Assembly: GCA_015661095.1 (NCBI GenBank) | Contig: JACVQI010000064.1 | Coordinates: forward strand, 1-9,434 | DNA: 9,434 nt | Direction: 5' to 3' | Source: Gammaproteobacteria bacterium | GTDB lineage: Bacteria; Pseudomonadota; Gammaproteobacteria; Eutrophobiales; Eutrophobiaceae | Shown: piece after piece, positions 1-6,740 of the stretch | Position numbering within the stretch: the stretch's first letter is position 1 | Layout: each line of letters opens with the position of its first letter | Notes under the pieces: model-generated | Seen by the model: only the letters and a program-made list of their open reading frames with translations | What the model was told of the DNA's origin: nothing | Databases searched by the model: none | Made by a program: the position numbers and the translations under genes

Positions 1-151
1 GGATTTTTATCTTAATCAGTTCATGATGGTCCAGAGCGGTGTTGATCTCCGCCATGACGTTTTCGGTTAGGCCATGCTGACCTGTCCATATAACTATATC
101 CAGGTTATGGGCCAGGGTGCGCAGGTGTTTCTTTTGTTCTTTATTCAACAT
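1..151 (-). CDS. yhbY: YhbY-family CRM-domain RNA-binding protein, partial (C-terminus beyond the window)
   Basis: Fifty codons are visible, read leftward from the ATG at 151-149; the rest lies outside the window. The peptide begins MLNKEQKKHLRTLAHNL and continues with GQHGLTENV and a HHELIKIKI stretch. It lines up without gaps with E. coli YhbY (KQKQHLKGLAHPL, GSNGLTEGV, HHELIKVKI). The GxxG loop typical of CRM RNA-binding domains is present at residues 24-27. Family knowledge: YhbY associates with pre-50S ribosomal particles and is about 97 residues long, so roughly half is seen here. The start lies one base after the rnfG stop (TAA-A-ATG), with only a weak Shine-Dalgarno inside the rnfG end, so translation is probably coupled to rnfG. 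The position is odd: yhbY normally sits beside greA, rlmE and ftsH, whereas rnfE and nth are usual after rnfG. The family call is firm; the full extent cannot be judged. Confidence 0.88.
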   Translation of the reverse strand, partial: MLNKEQKKHLRTLAHNLDIVIWTGQHGLTENVMAEINTALDHHELIKIKI

Positions 152-152
152 T

Positions 153-767
153 TTATTTGTAAAGCTCGTTTTTGTGGATAGCATAATAATCCAGAGTGTT
201 CCTGACCGCCTTAATCACGCCGCGCGGGCTGATGGTGGCGCCGCTGATCTGATCGAAGTCACCGCCGTCGCTGGAGACTCCCCAGGCCGCAACTGGCGTA
301 TTCGCCAGGGAGCGCTGATCGAATCCTGATATCCAGGAACTGCGATTCTGGTGGATCTGATCGCCCAGTCCCGCTGTTTCGCGGTGCTGGTGTACACGCA
401 CCCCGGTCAGTTCGCCATTGTATGTCACGCCGACGGCAAGTTCGATCAGTCCGTTATAACCGCTGGCCATGACTGGCATGAACACCAGCCCGATTGGTTG
501 TCCGTCTTTATGCGCCCGGTAGACGCCAACCGGTGTGCCGGCCGCAAAGTAATCGCGATCACTGATTTGCAGGCGATCACTTAGTAGATCATTGTCGTAG
601 GGCAGATACATAACTTCCGCGATTAGCCGTAGTTGCGCCGTGCGCCGGTTGGATTCGATGCGATCGCGGCTGAGGCTGCCGGCCATCATCAGGATGCCTG
701 CACAGATGACCGCCAGGAATAATAACGGCAGCAGGGCCGGCAGCGCATTACTCACGCGTTCGTTCAT
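153..767 (-). CDS. rnfG: RnfG/RsxG, FMN-carrying subunit of the Rnf electron transport complex
   Basis: This is the membrane-anchored flavoprotein subunit of Rnf. It has one N-terminal membrane segment (about residues 11-31) followed by a periplasmic FMN-binding domain. The covalent FMN motif D-x-x-S-G-A-T is intact, with Asp172 and the acceptor Thr178 (codon 236-234), followed by ISPRGVIKAV as in E. coli RsxG. The family signature HKETPGLGD appears as HRETAGLGD (about 128-136), with Ala replacing Pro. Length is 204 residues against 206 in E. coli. I chose the ATG at 767 rather than the in-frame TTG three bases upstream. The ATG has AGGAG eight bases before it and overlaps the rnfD stop by one base (TGATG). 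FMN attachment needs an ApbE flavin transferase, which is not encoded in this window. Normally rnfE follows; here the next gene is yhbY. Confidence 0.95.
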   Translation of the reverse strand: MNERVSNALPALLPLLFLAVICAGILMMAGSLSRDRIESNRRTAQLRLIAEVMYLPYDNDLLSDRLQISDRDYFAAGTPVGVYRAHKDGQPIGLVFMPVMASGYNGLIELAVGVTYNGELTGVRVHQHRETAGLGDQIHQNRSSWISGFDQRSLANTPVAAWGVSSDGGDFDQISGATISPRGVIKAVRNTLDYYAIHKNELYK

Positions 768-1780
768 CAAAGGTGCTCCTGGCCCATGACCGGCGGGGTG
801 GTGTAATGGCTGATGAGCGGCGCGAACATGTTCGCGATCAGCACGGCGAAGGCAAAGCCGTCCGGATATCCTCCCCAGGTGCGAATCGCAAAGACCACGA
901 TTCCGATCAACACACCGTATAGCACCCGGCCCAGGGCGGTCGTCGGCGCCGTCACCGGATCAGTGGCGATGAAAAAGGCGCCCAGCATGGTGCCGCCCGA
1001 GAACAGGTGAAAAAACGGCGCGACATGTATGGCGCTATCACTGATATACAGACACAGGCTGCAACCGAACAGACCGCCCAGCACAGCGGCGGGTATGTGC
1101 CAGCGGATGGTGCGGCTGAATAATAACCACAACCCGCCAGCGAGAAACGCCGTGTTGATGATCTCCCAGCCTCTGCCGCCGATGGTACCGTAGATCGGGT
1201 TGCTGATGATCTCCGGTATCATCGCCATGTTATTCAGTTGCGACTTCATGTGATTGAGGGGACTGGCGCCGCTGAGAGCATCGATACCTGTGCTCATGTG
1301 CCCGGAAAAGATGATAGCAAGATAGTCACTGAAGTCCGGGGTAACGCCGACTGAGGGCCACTGGTTCAATTGCGCCGGAAAGCACAACAGGATGAACACA
1401 TAACCCGCCATGGCCGGATTGAACAGGTTATAACCCAGGCCGCCGTACAAATGCTTGGCGAACACCACGGCGAAGCTGATGCCGAGCACTGTGATCCACC
1501 AGGGCGTGAAGGGCGAGAGGCTGAACGCGAACAACAGCGCCGTCACTATCACGCTGCCGTCTTTCAAATACATCGCGGGTTTGCCGGTCACGCGCAGCAG
1601 CAACCACTCACACAGCAGGGCCGCGCTCACGGCGAGCAGGCACTGGATCAGGATGCCACTGCCGAACCACCACAGATAGATGAGCAGGCCGGGCACCAGC
1701 GCGAGTCCCACCTTCGCCATCAGGCCGGTGACGGTGGTGCCGTCATGCAGATGCGGCGGGCTGGAATATTCAGTCGTCAT
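767..1780 (-). CDS. rnfD: RnfD/RsxD, integral membrane subunit of the Rnf complex, with Ser at the FMN-acceptor position
   Basis: This is a polytopic inner-membrane subunit of the NqrB/RnfD family. It is 337 residues long (E. coli RsxD is 352) and hydrophobic throughout except for a loop around residues 145-195. Family landmarks are KHLYGGLGYNLFNPAMAGYV (about 109-128), FSGGTMLGAFF, ATDPVTAPTT and GGYPDGFAFAVLIAN. E. coli RsxD carries FMN covalently on the Thr of GIDGISQATPLD. The equivalent stretch here is GIDALSGASPLN, so the acceptor is Ser173 (AGT codon, 1264-1262). The start is the ATG at 1780, with AAGGA about nine bases upstream. The gene overlaps the end of rnfC by 11 bases and its stop overlaps the rnfG start by one base, indicating translational coupling. 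Identity is certain; whether Ser173 is flavinylated is open. Confidence 0.95.
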   Translation of the reverse strand: MTTEYSSPPHLHDGTTVTGLMAKVGLALVPGLLIYLWWFGSGILIQCLLAVSAALLCEWLLLRVTGKPAMYLKDGSVIVTALLFAFSLSPFTPWWITVLGISFAVVFAKHLYGGLGYNLFNPAMAGYVFILLCFPAQLNQWPSVGVTPDFSDYLAIIFSGHMSTGIDALSGASPLNHMKSQLNNMAMIPEIISNPIYGTIGGRGWEIINTAFLAGGLWLLFSRTIRWHIPAAVLGGLFGCSLCLYISDSAIHVAPFFHLFSGGTMLGAFFIATDPVTAPTTALGRVLYGVLIGIVVFAIRTWGGYPDGFAFAVLIANMFAPLISHYTTPPVMGQEHL

Positions 1781-3281
1781 CCGCTTGGTCCTTTTGTAAC
1801 AACTCTTTCTTCTGCTTGCTCCGCGCCACCGCAGCCTCTATGTAAGAGCGTTTCTCGGCCAGCGCCTGGCTGGTATCCGGCGGCAGTGGCCGCGCGCGAT
1901 CCGCGCGTAGCCGTTCCGCACGGGCGTTTTTCTCCAGAAAGCGGGTCAGTGAATATTCCGCGCCGCGCTCGCGGCGCTCGGTTTCGGCCACTTTGGATTT
2001 GGCGTAACGGAAATACTGCACCAGCGGAATATGGCTGGGACAGACGTAGGCGCACAGGCCGCATTCAATACAATCAAATAGATGATAACTTTGCGCCGCC
2101 CGAAAATTTCCCGACTCGGCATGCCAGTAAAGTTGCTGCGGCTGCAACCGGACCGGGCACACCTCAGCGCAACGGCCGCAGCGGATGCAGGGTAGTGCCG
2201 GTGGCGCCGGTTCGTGCCGCTGGATCAGGATGCAATTGGTGGTCTTGGTGATCGGTATGTCCGGATTGCGGACCCGCATGCCCATCATCGGTCCGCCCAG
2301 GATGATCTTGCTCCGGCCGTCGTCCGTAAAACCGCAGTTGGCGAGGCAATCCTTGACTGGTGTGCCCAGCAGGACCTGCAGGTTGCGGGGCCGCTCGACG
2401 TTGCCGGAGATGGTCACATAACGGGAGATGATCGGTTCACCTCTGGTCACCGCCCGGTATACCGCCGCCGCGGTCGCGACGTTGTGCATGACGATGCCGA
2501 CATGGATGGGCAGGCCACCGCTCGGGACGGTCTTGCCGGTGATGACCTGGATTAACTGCTTTTCCCCGCCGGCTGGATAGCGGGCTGGCACGGTGACCAG
2601 TTCGATATCCTCGCCGACGAGTTCCGCCAGGGCCTGGTAAGAGGCTGGCATATCGTCTTCGATGGCGATAACGCAATGCCGGGCCTGCACCGCGTGGCCG
2701 ATCATGCGCGTGCCCGCCACCACATACTGGGCTTTTTCCTGAATCAGCCGGGCGTCGCAGGTGATGTAGGGTTCGCACTCGACGCCATTGATGATCAGGG
2801 TGTCGACTGCGTTATCCACGCCTTCCCTGATTTTCACGTGCGCGGGGAACCCGGCGCCGCCGAGTCCGCTGATGCCGCACTCACAGATCACGGTTTGCAA
2901 TTCCTGCGGGTCGACCGAGGCATATTCATGGGTCGGTGTGATCTCACCCCACTGATCCAGGCCGTCCGCCTCGATGACAATACACGGGGCATTCAGGCCC
3001 GACGGGTGCGGCACCGGATAATCGCCGATATCGATGATCCGGCCCGAGGTGCTGGCATGTACCGGCAGGCTGACATAACCGTTGGCGCGGGCGATGACCT
3101 GGCCTTTCAAAACCTGATCGCCAATTCTGACCACGGGTTCCGCCGGAATGCCGATATGTTGCTGTAGCGGCAGGATTAATCGTTCCGGCAGGGCCTGTTG
3201 CTGGGCCATCTCGCTATCTGACAGGTGCTTGAAGGTCGCCAGTTTCAAACCGCCGGGGAATGTATGCAACTGCCGGCTCAT
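1770..3281 (-). CDS. rnfC: RnfC/RsxC, NADH- and FMN-binding Fe-S subunit of the Rnf complex
   Basis: This is the peripheral cytoplasmic subunit that exchanges electrons with NADH. It is related to NqrF/complex I 51-kDa-type folds. The order of parts is: an N-terminal biotinyl-lipoyl-like domain (about 35-90); an FMN/NADH-binding Rossmann-like region with GLGGAGFPAHVK (about 139-150) and NGVECEPYITCDA; then GGEKQLIQVITGKTVPSGG (about 238-256); an SLBB-like part; and two [4Fe-4S] motifs, C365-C368-C371-C375 and C404-C407-C410-C414. Both Fe-S motifs are complete. The tail after about residue 430 is charged and short. The whole protein is 503 residues, whereas E. coli RsxC has a long Ala-rich repetitive extension (740 residues in total). 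The ATG at 3281 overlaps the rnfB stop by four bases (ATGA). Nothing suggests loss of function in this subunit. Confidence 0.96.
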   Translation of the reverse strand: MSRQLHTFPGGLKLATFKHLSDSEMAQQQALPERLILPLQQHIGIPAEPVVRIGDQVLKGQVIARANGYVSLPVHASTSGRIIDIGDYPVPHPSGLNAPCIVIEADGLDQWGEITPTHEYASVDPQELQTVICECGISGLGGAGFPAHVKIREGVDNAVDTLIINGVECEPYITCDARLIQEKAQYVVAGTRMIGHAVQARHCVIAIEDDMPASYQALAELVGEDIELVTVPARYPAGGEKQLIQVITGKTVPSGGLPIHVGIVMHNVATAAAVYRAVTRGEPIISRYVTISGNVERPRNLQVLLGTPVKDCLANCGFTDDGRSKIILGGPMMGMRVRNPDIPITKTTNCILIQRHEPAPPALPCIRCGRCAEVCPVRLQPQQLYWHAESGNFRAAQSYHLFDCIECGLCAYVCPSHIPLVQYFRYAKSKVAETERRERGAEYSLTRFLEKNARAERLRADRARPLPPDTSQALAEKRSYIEAAVARSKQKKELLQKDQADDD

Positions 3282-3844
3282 GCGTGGACCCCTGCGGTGG
3301 TGGATCCGGGCTTGCTCCAGACAAACCGTTTAATCCGCGTCTCCGCCAGCGCCAGGGTAATGCACTCTACCGGACAGGGAGCGATGCACAGGCCGCAACC
3401 GGTGCAAATCTTCGGCAGTACGCTATGCATCTGTTTGGCGGCGCCGATGATGGCATCCACCGGGCAGGCGATGATGCACTTGACGCAGCCGATGCAGAGT
3501 TGTTCATCGATAGCGGCAACCAGTGGCGGTTGATCGATGCTGGTGTCGTAATGCTGAAATAACGCTGTGCCTTCCAGCAGTTCCGCCAGCCGGCTGACGG
3601 TGTCTGTTCCGCCCGGCGGACATTGGTGGATGTCAGACGCTCCCGCGACGATGGCCTCGGCATAAGAGTGGCAATCAGGATAGCCACAGGCACCGCATTG
3701 GGTTTGCGGGAGCAGGCCGTTAATACTGCTGGTCAGTTCTTCGTTCCGTGCCGGTTCCTGTTTGCGCCTGTCAGAATAAATAAACAGTATCCCGGTCGCC
3801 AGTGGCAATATCAGGGTGATCAGCAGCGTGACGATAAGGTCCAT
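3278..3844 (-). CDS. rnfB: RnfB/RsxB, multi-cluster ferredoxin-like subunit of the Rnf complex
   Basis: This is the Fe-S subunit that exchanges electrons with ferredoxin. One N-terminal membrane helix (about residues 3-23) is followed by the four-cysteine domain C50-C53-C58-C75 (QCGACGYPDC and CPPGG). A two-cluster ferredoxin domain follows, with C117-C120-C123-C127 and C147-C150-C153-C157. All cysteines expected from E. coli RsxB are present, as is the neighbouring CPVDAIIGA motif. Length is 188 residues, close to the E. coli protein (192). The ATG at 3844 overlaps the rnfA stop by one base (TGATG) and has no clear Shine-Dalgarno, so it is probably translated by coupling from rnfA. The protein looks fully functional, which contrasts with the altered cofactor sites in RnfA and RnfD of the same operon. 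Confidence 0.96.
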   Translation of the reverse strand: MDLIVTLLITLILPLATGILFIYSDRRKQEPARNEELTSSINGLLPQTQCGACGYPDCHSYAEAIVAGASDIHQCPPGGTDTVSRLAELLEGTALFQHYDTSIDQPPLVAAIDEQLCIGCVKCIIACPVDAIIGAAKQMHSVLPKICTGCGLCIAPCPVECITLALAETRIKRFVWSKPGSTTAGVHA

Positions 3845-4425
3845 CAGTGATTGGCGATGCCGTTAAATCCCATAAAAGCCATGGACATGATCCCAAGGGT
3901 GATCAAGATAATTGCAATGCCCCGGAACGGCGCCGGGATCGCTGCCGCCATCAGTCTTTCCTGCATGGCGGCCATGGCGATAACCACCAGGCCAAAGCCC
4001 GTCGCTGCGCCCACACCGAAAAAGAGCGAGCCGAGCAGGCCATGCTGGTGCTGACTGTTGAGCAAGGCCACGCCCAGGGCGGCGCTGTTAATCAATGTCA
4101 ACGGAAAGAATACGGCCAGTTGTTCGTGCAAGGCTGGTTTGAATCGTCTCAGCGCCAGCTCGGCTGCTTTCATGGCCAGTGTGATGACGATGATGAAACT
4201 GAAGGTTTCCAGACCCGCCAGATCCAGCGGCAGGAGTACATAATGGTTAAACGGATAGCTTGCGAGGGTTGCGCTGGTCAATGCCATCAGCATGGCCAGC
4301 GTTATGCCGATGGCGGTCTCGATTTTTTTTGCCACCGCGATGGCCGGGGGTAGGCCGAGCATGGCATCGAGGATCAGGTTATTGACCAGACAGGCAGCGA
4401 GGAAAATGGCGAAGAAATTACCCAC
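3844..4425 (-). CDS. rnfA: RnfA/RsxA, integral membrane subunit of the Rnf complex, lacking both conserved cysteines
   Basis: This is a six-helix membrane protein of the RnfA/NqrE family, 193 residues, the same length as E. coli RsxA and alignable with almost no gaps. LVNN at 13-16, LGL at 23-25, VAKKIETAIG at 31-40, ALGVALLN at 116-123, and PAPFRGIAIILITLGIMSMAFMGF at 164-187 identify it as RnfA rather than RnfE. In the family, a Cys in LGLCP and a Cys in TNCAVLGVAL bind an intramembrane [2Fe-2S] cluster together with the matching pair in RnfE. Here these are Pro26 (codon 4350-4348) and Ser114 (codon 4086-4084). The only Cys in the protein is Cys12, in the first helix. The start is GTG, three bases after the metG stop and without a strong Shine-Dalgarno. 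Alignment of residue 1 with the E. coli start supports it. The reading frame shows no sign of decay. Confidence 0.93.
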   Translation of the reverse strand: MGNFFAIFLAACLVNNLILDAMLGLPPAIAVAKKIETAIGITLAMLMALTSATLASYPFNHYVLLPLDLAGLETFSFIIVITLAMKAAELALRRFKPALHEQLAVFFPLTLINSAALGVALLNSQHQHGLLGSLFFGVGAATGFGLVVIAMAAMQERLMAAAIPAPFRGIAIILITLGIMSMAFMGFNGIANH

Positions 4426-4428
4426 GGG

Positions 4429-6603
4429 TTATTTGATCCGCATGCCGGGTTCGGCGCCGGCATCGGGCGCAAGCAGGTACAGGCCCGGCTGCTCACCGCT
4501 GGCGGCGAGCACCATGCCCTCTGACAGACCGAACTTCATCTTGCGTGGCGCCAGGTTGGCGACCATAACCGTCAGGCGCCCCTTGAGTTGTTCCGGATCG
4601 TAAGCGGATTTGATACCGGCGAAGACCTGGCGCATGCCGAGAGGACCCACGTCCAGCGTCAGCCGCAGCAGCTTGTCCGCGCCTTCGACCTGCTCGGCAT
4701 TGGCGATTCTGGCGATGCGCAGATCGATCTTACTGAAATCGTCTATTGAGATAATCCCCTCGCCCGCCGGGACGACTCCAGGGATGGAGGAGGTAGAACG
4801 AAGTCCGGAACCGGAGTCGAGAGGGGTTAGGGGTGAGGGAGATTTTTCGTTCATGTTTTTCACTTCGCTTTGTTGCTGATGTTGGGCATGCCGCTGCTGC
4901 GATTGCGGCGGCGGTGCGGTTGGCTTGAGGTTTTCCCGACTGGCTTCGACCAGTGCACTGATCTGTTTCGGATCAACCCGAGTAATGAGGTGTTTGTATT
5001 CATTAATCTTATGGTTTGGTTCAATTACTGTGAACTCGTTATCCCAAGTCAGTGCAGGAATATTCAGAAACGCTTCCACTGCGCGAGCTGTCGTGGGTAG
5101 AACGGGTGTCAGGAGCATGGTCAATCCCTTAAACATGCTTAACGCCAGGGAACAGACGGTTTGCAGTACTTGTTCCTGTTCCGCCTGTTTCGCCAAATCC
5201 CACGGCTTCCGATCATTGATATAGATATTCGCCAGATCGGCGATGGCCATGATTTCGCGCAAGGCCCGGGTAAAGTCCCTGTTCTCGTAAGCCTCGACTA
5301 TTTTTTCCGCTGCTTTATTGAACCTGGCATTAAAAAATCCTTTTTGCGCTTCATCTTCCGCGCTTGGGTGATAATCAATAACGCCCCCGCAGCGCTTGGA
5401 AATAAAACCCGCGCAGCGACTGGCGATATTTATATATTTACCGACCAGGTCGCTGTTGGCCCGGGCGATGAAGTCGTCGAAGCTGAGGTCCACGTCTTCC
5501 ATGGTCCCGTTCAGCTTTGCCGCGTAGTAATAGCGCAGGTATTCCGGGTTGAGACCGTGTTCCAGGTAGCTCGCGGCGTTGATGAATGTGCCGCGCGATT
5601 TGGACATCTTCTCGCCATTGACGGTGAGGAAGCCGTGGGTGTAGATACTGGTCGGTGTGCTAAAGCCGGCGTAATGCAGCATCGCCGGCCAGAACAGGGC
5701 GTGGAAGTAGAGGATGTCCTTGCCGATGAAATGATACAGCTCGGTATTAGTCCCCTTCCAGAAGGTATCGAAGTCCAGCCCTCGTCTGTTGCACAGGTGT
5801 TGGAAACTCGCCATGTAGCCGATGGGCGCATCCAGCCAGACATAGAAATATTTACCCGGCGCATCCGGGATCTCAAAACCGAAGTAGGGGGCATCGCGCG
5901 AGATGTCCCAATCCGACAGTCCGGCTTTGAACCATTCATCGAGTTTGTTGGCTGCCTCGGTTTGCAGCGCGCCTGAGCGGGTCCAGTTCTGCAAAAACTC
6001 CACGCATTGTTTGTCGGAGAGTTTAAAGAAATAATGTTCGGACTGCTTTTTCGCCGGGGTGGCGCCGGATATCACCGAATAGGGGTTTTTCAGATCCGCC
6101 GGGGTATAGGTGGAGCTGCATGACTCACAGACGTCACCGTACTGATCCCTGGCGCCGCACTTCGGGCACTCGCCCTTGACGTAACGGTCCGGCAGGAACA
6201 TGGCCTTGACCGGGTCGTATAGTTGTTCGATGGTGCGTTTCTCGATGAGGTCCTTGCCCTGCAACTCCTTGTATATATATTCCGCCAGTACCCGGTTTTC
6301 GGGGGAATTGGTCGAGTAATAGTTGTCGAACTCGATATGAAAGCCCTGAAAGTCGCGCAGGTGTTCCACCAGCATGCGCTGGATCAAGGCCTCCGGAGTG
6401 ATGCCTTCCTTCTCGGCGCGCAGCATGATGGGGGTGCCGTGGGTATCATCGGCGCAGACGTAATGCACTTCGTGCCCATGCATGCGCTGGTACCTGACCC
6501 AGATATCGGTTTGAATATATTCCACCAAATGGCCGATATGGATCGGCCCGTTGGCGTAGGGCAGGGCGCTGGTTACCAGGATTTGTCGGCGTTGTTTCGT
6601 CAT
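4429..6603 (-). CDS. metG: Methionine-tRNA ligase with C-terminal tRNA-binding domain
   Basis: This enzyme charges tRNA-Met with methionine in the cytoplasm. It is a class I synthetase of the E. coli type, with HIGH at residues 22-25, KMSKS at 332-336, and a zinc knuckle with Cys146, Cys149, Cys159 and Cys162. The anticodon-binding helical domain spans roughly 390-555. A C-terminal EMAPII/Trbp111-like OB-fold domain (about 622-724, starting DDFSKIDLRIARI) supports dimerisation and tRNA binding. It has 724 residues against 677 in E. coli. The excess is mainly in the linker (about 560-620), which has a Gln/His-rich part followed by a repeat-derived part (see the repeat at 4755-4841). I chose the ATG at 6603 over the preceding TTG because GGGGA is well spaced only for the ATG. 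It is the first gene of the minus-strand unit and lies three bases before rnfA. Confidence 0.97.
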   Translation of the reverse strand: MTKQRRQILVTSALPYANGPIHIGHLVEYIQTDIWVRYQRMHGHEVHYVCADDTHGTPIMLRAEKEGITPEALIQRMLVEHLRDFQGFHIEFDNYYSTNSPENRVLAEYIYKELQGKDLIEKRTIEQLYDPVKAMFLPDRYVKGECPKCGARDQYGDVCESCSSTYTPADLKNPYSVISGATPAKKQSEHYFFKLSDKQCVEFLQNWTRSGALQTEAANKLDEWFKAGLSDWDISRDAPYFGFEIPDAPGKYFYVWLDAPIGYMASFQHLCNRRGLDFDTFWKGTNTELYHFIGKDILYFHALFWPAMLHYAGFSTPTSIYTHGFLTVNGEKMSKSRGTFINAASYLEHGLNPEYLRYYYAAKLNGTMEDVDLSFDDFIARANSDLVGKYINIASRCAGFISKRCGGVIDYHPSAEDEAQKGFFNARFNKAAEKIVEAYENRDFTRALREIMAIADLANIYINDRKPWDLAKQAEQEQVLQTVCSLALSMFKGLTMLLTPVLPTTARAVEAFLNIPALTWDNEFTVIEPNHKINEYKHLITRVDPKQISALVEASRENLKPTAPPPQSQQRHAQHQQQSEVKNMNEKSPSPLTPLDSGSGLRSTSSIPGVVPAGEGIISIDDFSKIDLRIARIANAEQVEGADKLLRLTLDVGPLGMRQVFAGIKSAYDPEQLKGRLTVMVANLAPRKMKFGLSEGMVLAASGEQPGLYLLAPDAGAEPGMRIK
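4755..4841. repeat. Imperfectly palindromic repeat-like segment inside the metG linker
   Basis: On the metG strand this stretch starts with a C-rich run (CCCTCACCCCTAACCCCTC) and ends with GCGAGGGG, a style typical of dispersed intergenic palindromes in proteobacteria. Visible inverted repeats are CCCCTC at 4756-4761 against GAGGGG at 4821-4826, and CGACTCC at 4773-4779 against GGAGTCG at 4813-4819. Both pairs are perfect and nested. The segment keeps the reading frame and encodes about 29 residues (588-616) rich in Ser, Pro and Gly, which have no counterpart in the shorter E. coli MetRS linker. That it is a mobile or dispersed repeat is inferred from its composition and symmetry. Only one copy lies in this window, so repetition itself is not shown here. 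Confidence 0.5.
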
Positions 6604-6740
6604 CAATTTCCCCGTCCGGCGGGTATATCTGTCAGGCGCGCTAACTTAACATTAAAGTGACTGGGGATGAAGCGATATGGAAGATGCGGCACATGTAGTA
6701 AGATAACCTCATTATAAATTGCTTATGTATGGAATGACGG
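6604..6740. promoter_or_regulatory. Divergent intergenic region between metG and mrp
   Basis: This non-coding gap must hold the start signals for both the metG-rnf unit (leftward) and the mrp-dcd-dapB set (rightward). Toward metG, GGGGA lies five bases before the ATG at 6603. It is partly involved in a small possible hairpin (CCCG at 6611-6614, CGGG at 6620-6623). Toward mrp, an AT-rich block at 6711-6720 includes a TATAAA that could be a -10 element, but no convincing -35 sits 17 bases upstream. I cannot assign exact promoters. No operator or riboswitch was recognised. Confidence 0.45.

Noticed and set aside
1370..2251. Long plus-strand open frame (293 codons) antisense to rnfC and rnfD
   Set aside because: It overlaps two well-supported genes on the other strand, its product is His/Gln/Arg-rich without any family signature, and it is explained by GC-rich codon use of the real genes.
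3844..4425. Reading this gene as rnfE instead of rnfA
   Set aside because: Length and the C-terminal PAPFRG and LGIMSMAFMGF blocks match RsxA, while RsxE-specific segments are absent.
5161..5976. Plus-strand open frame of 271 codons antisense to metG
   Set aside because: It lies wholly within the conserved catalytic part of MetRS and has no recognisable domain or upstream signals.
6610..6624. Small hairpin (CCCG/CGGG, 5-nt loop) over the metG Shine-Dalgarno
   Set aside because: The four-base stem is too short to claim regulation; it may be chance in a GC-rich leader.
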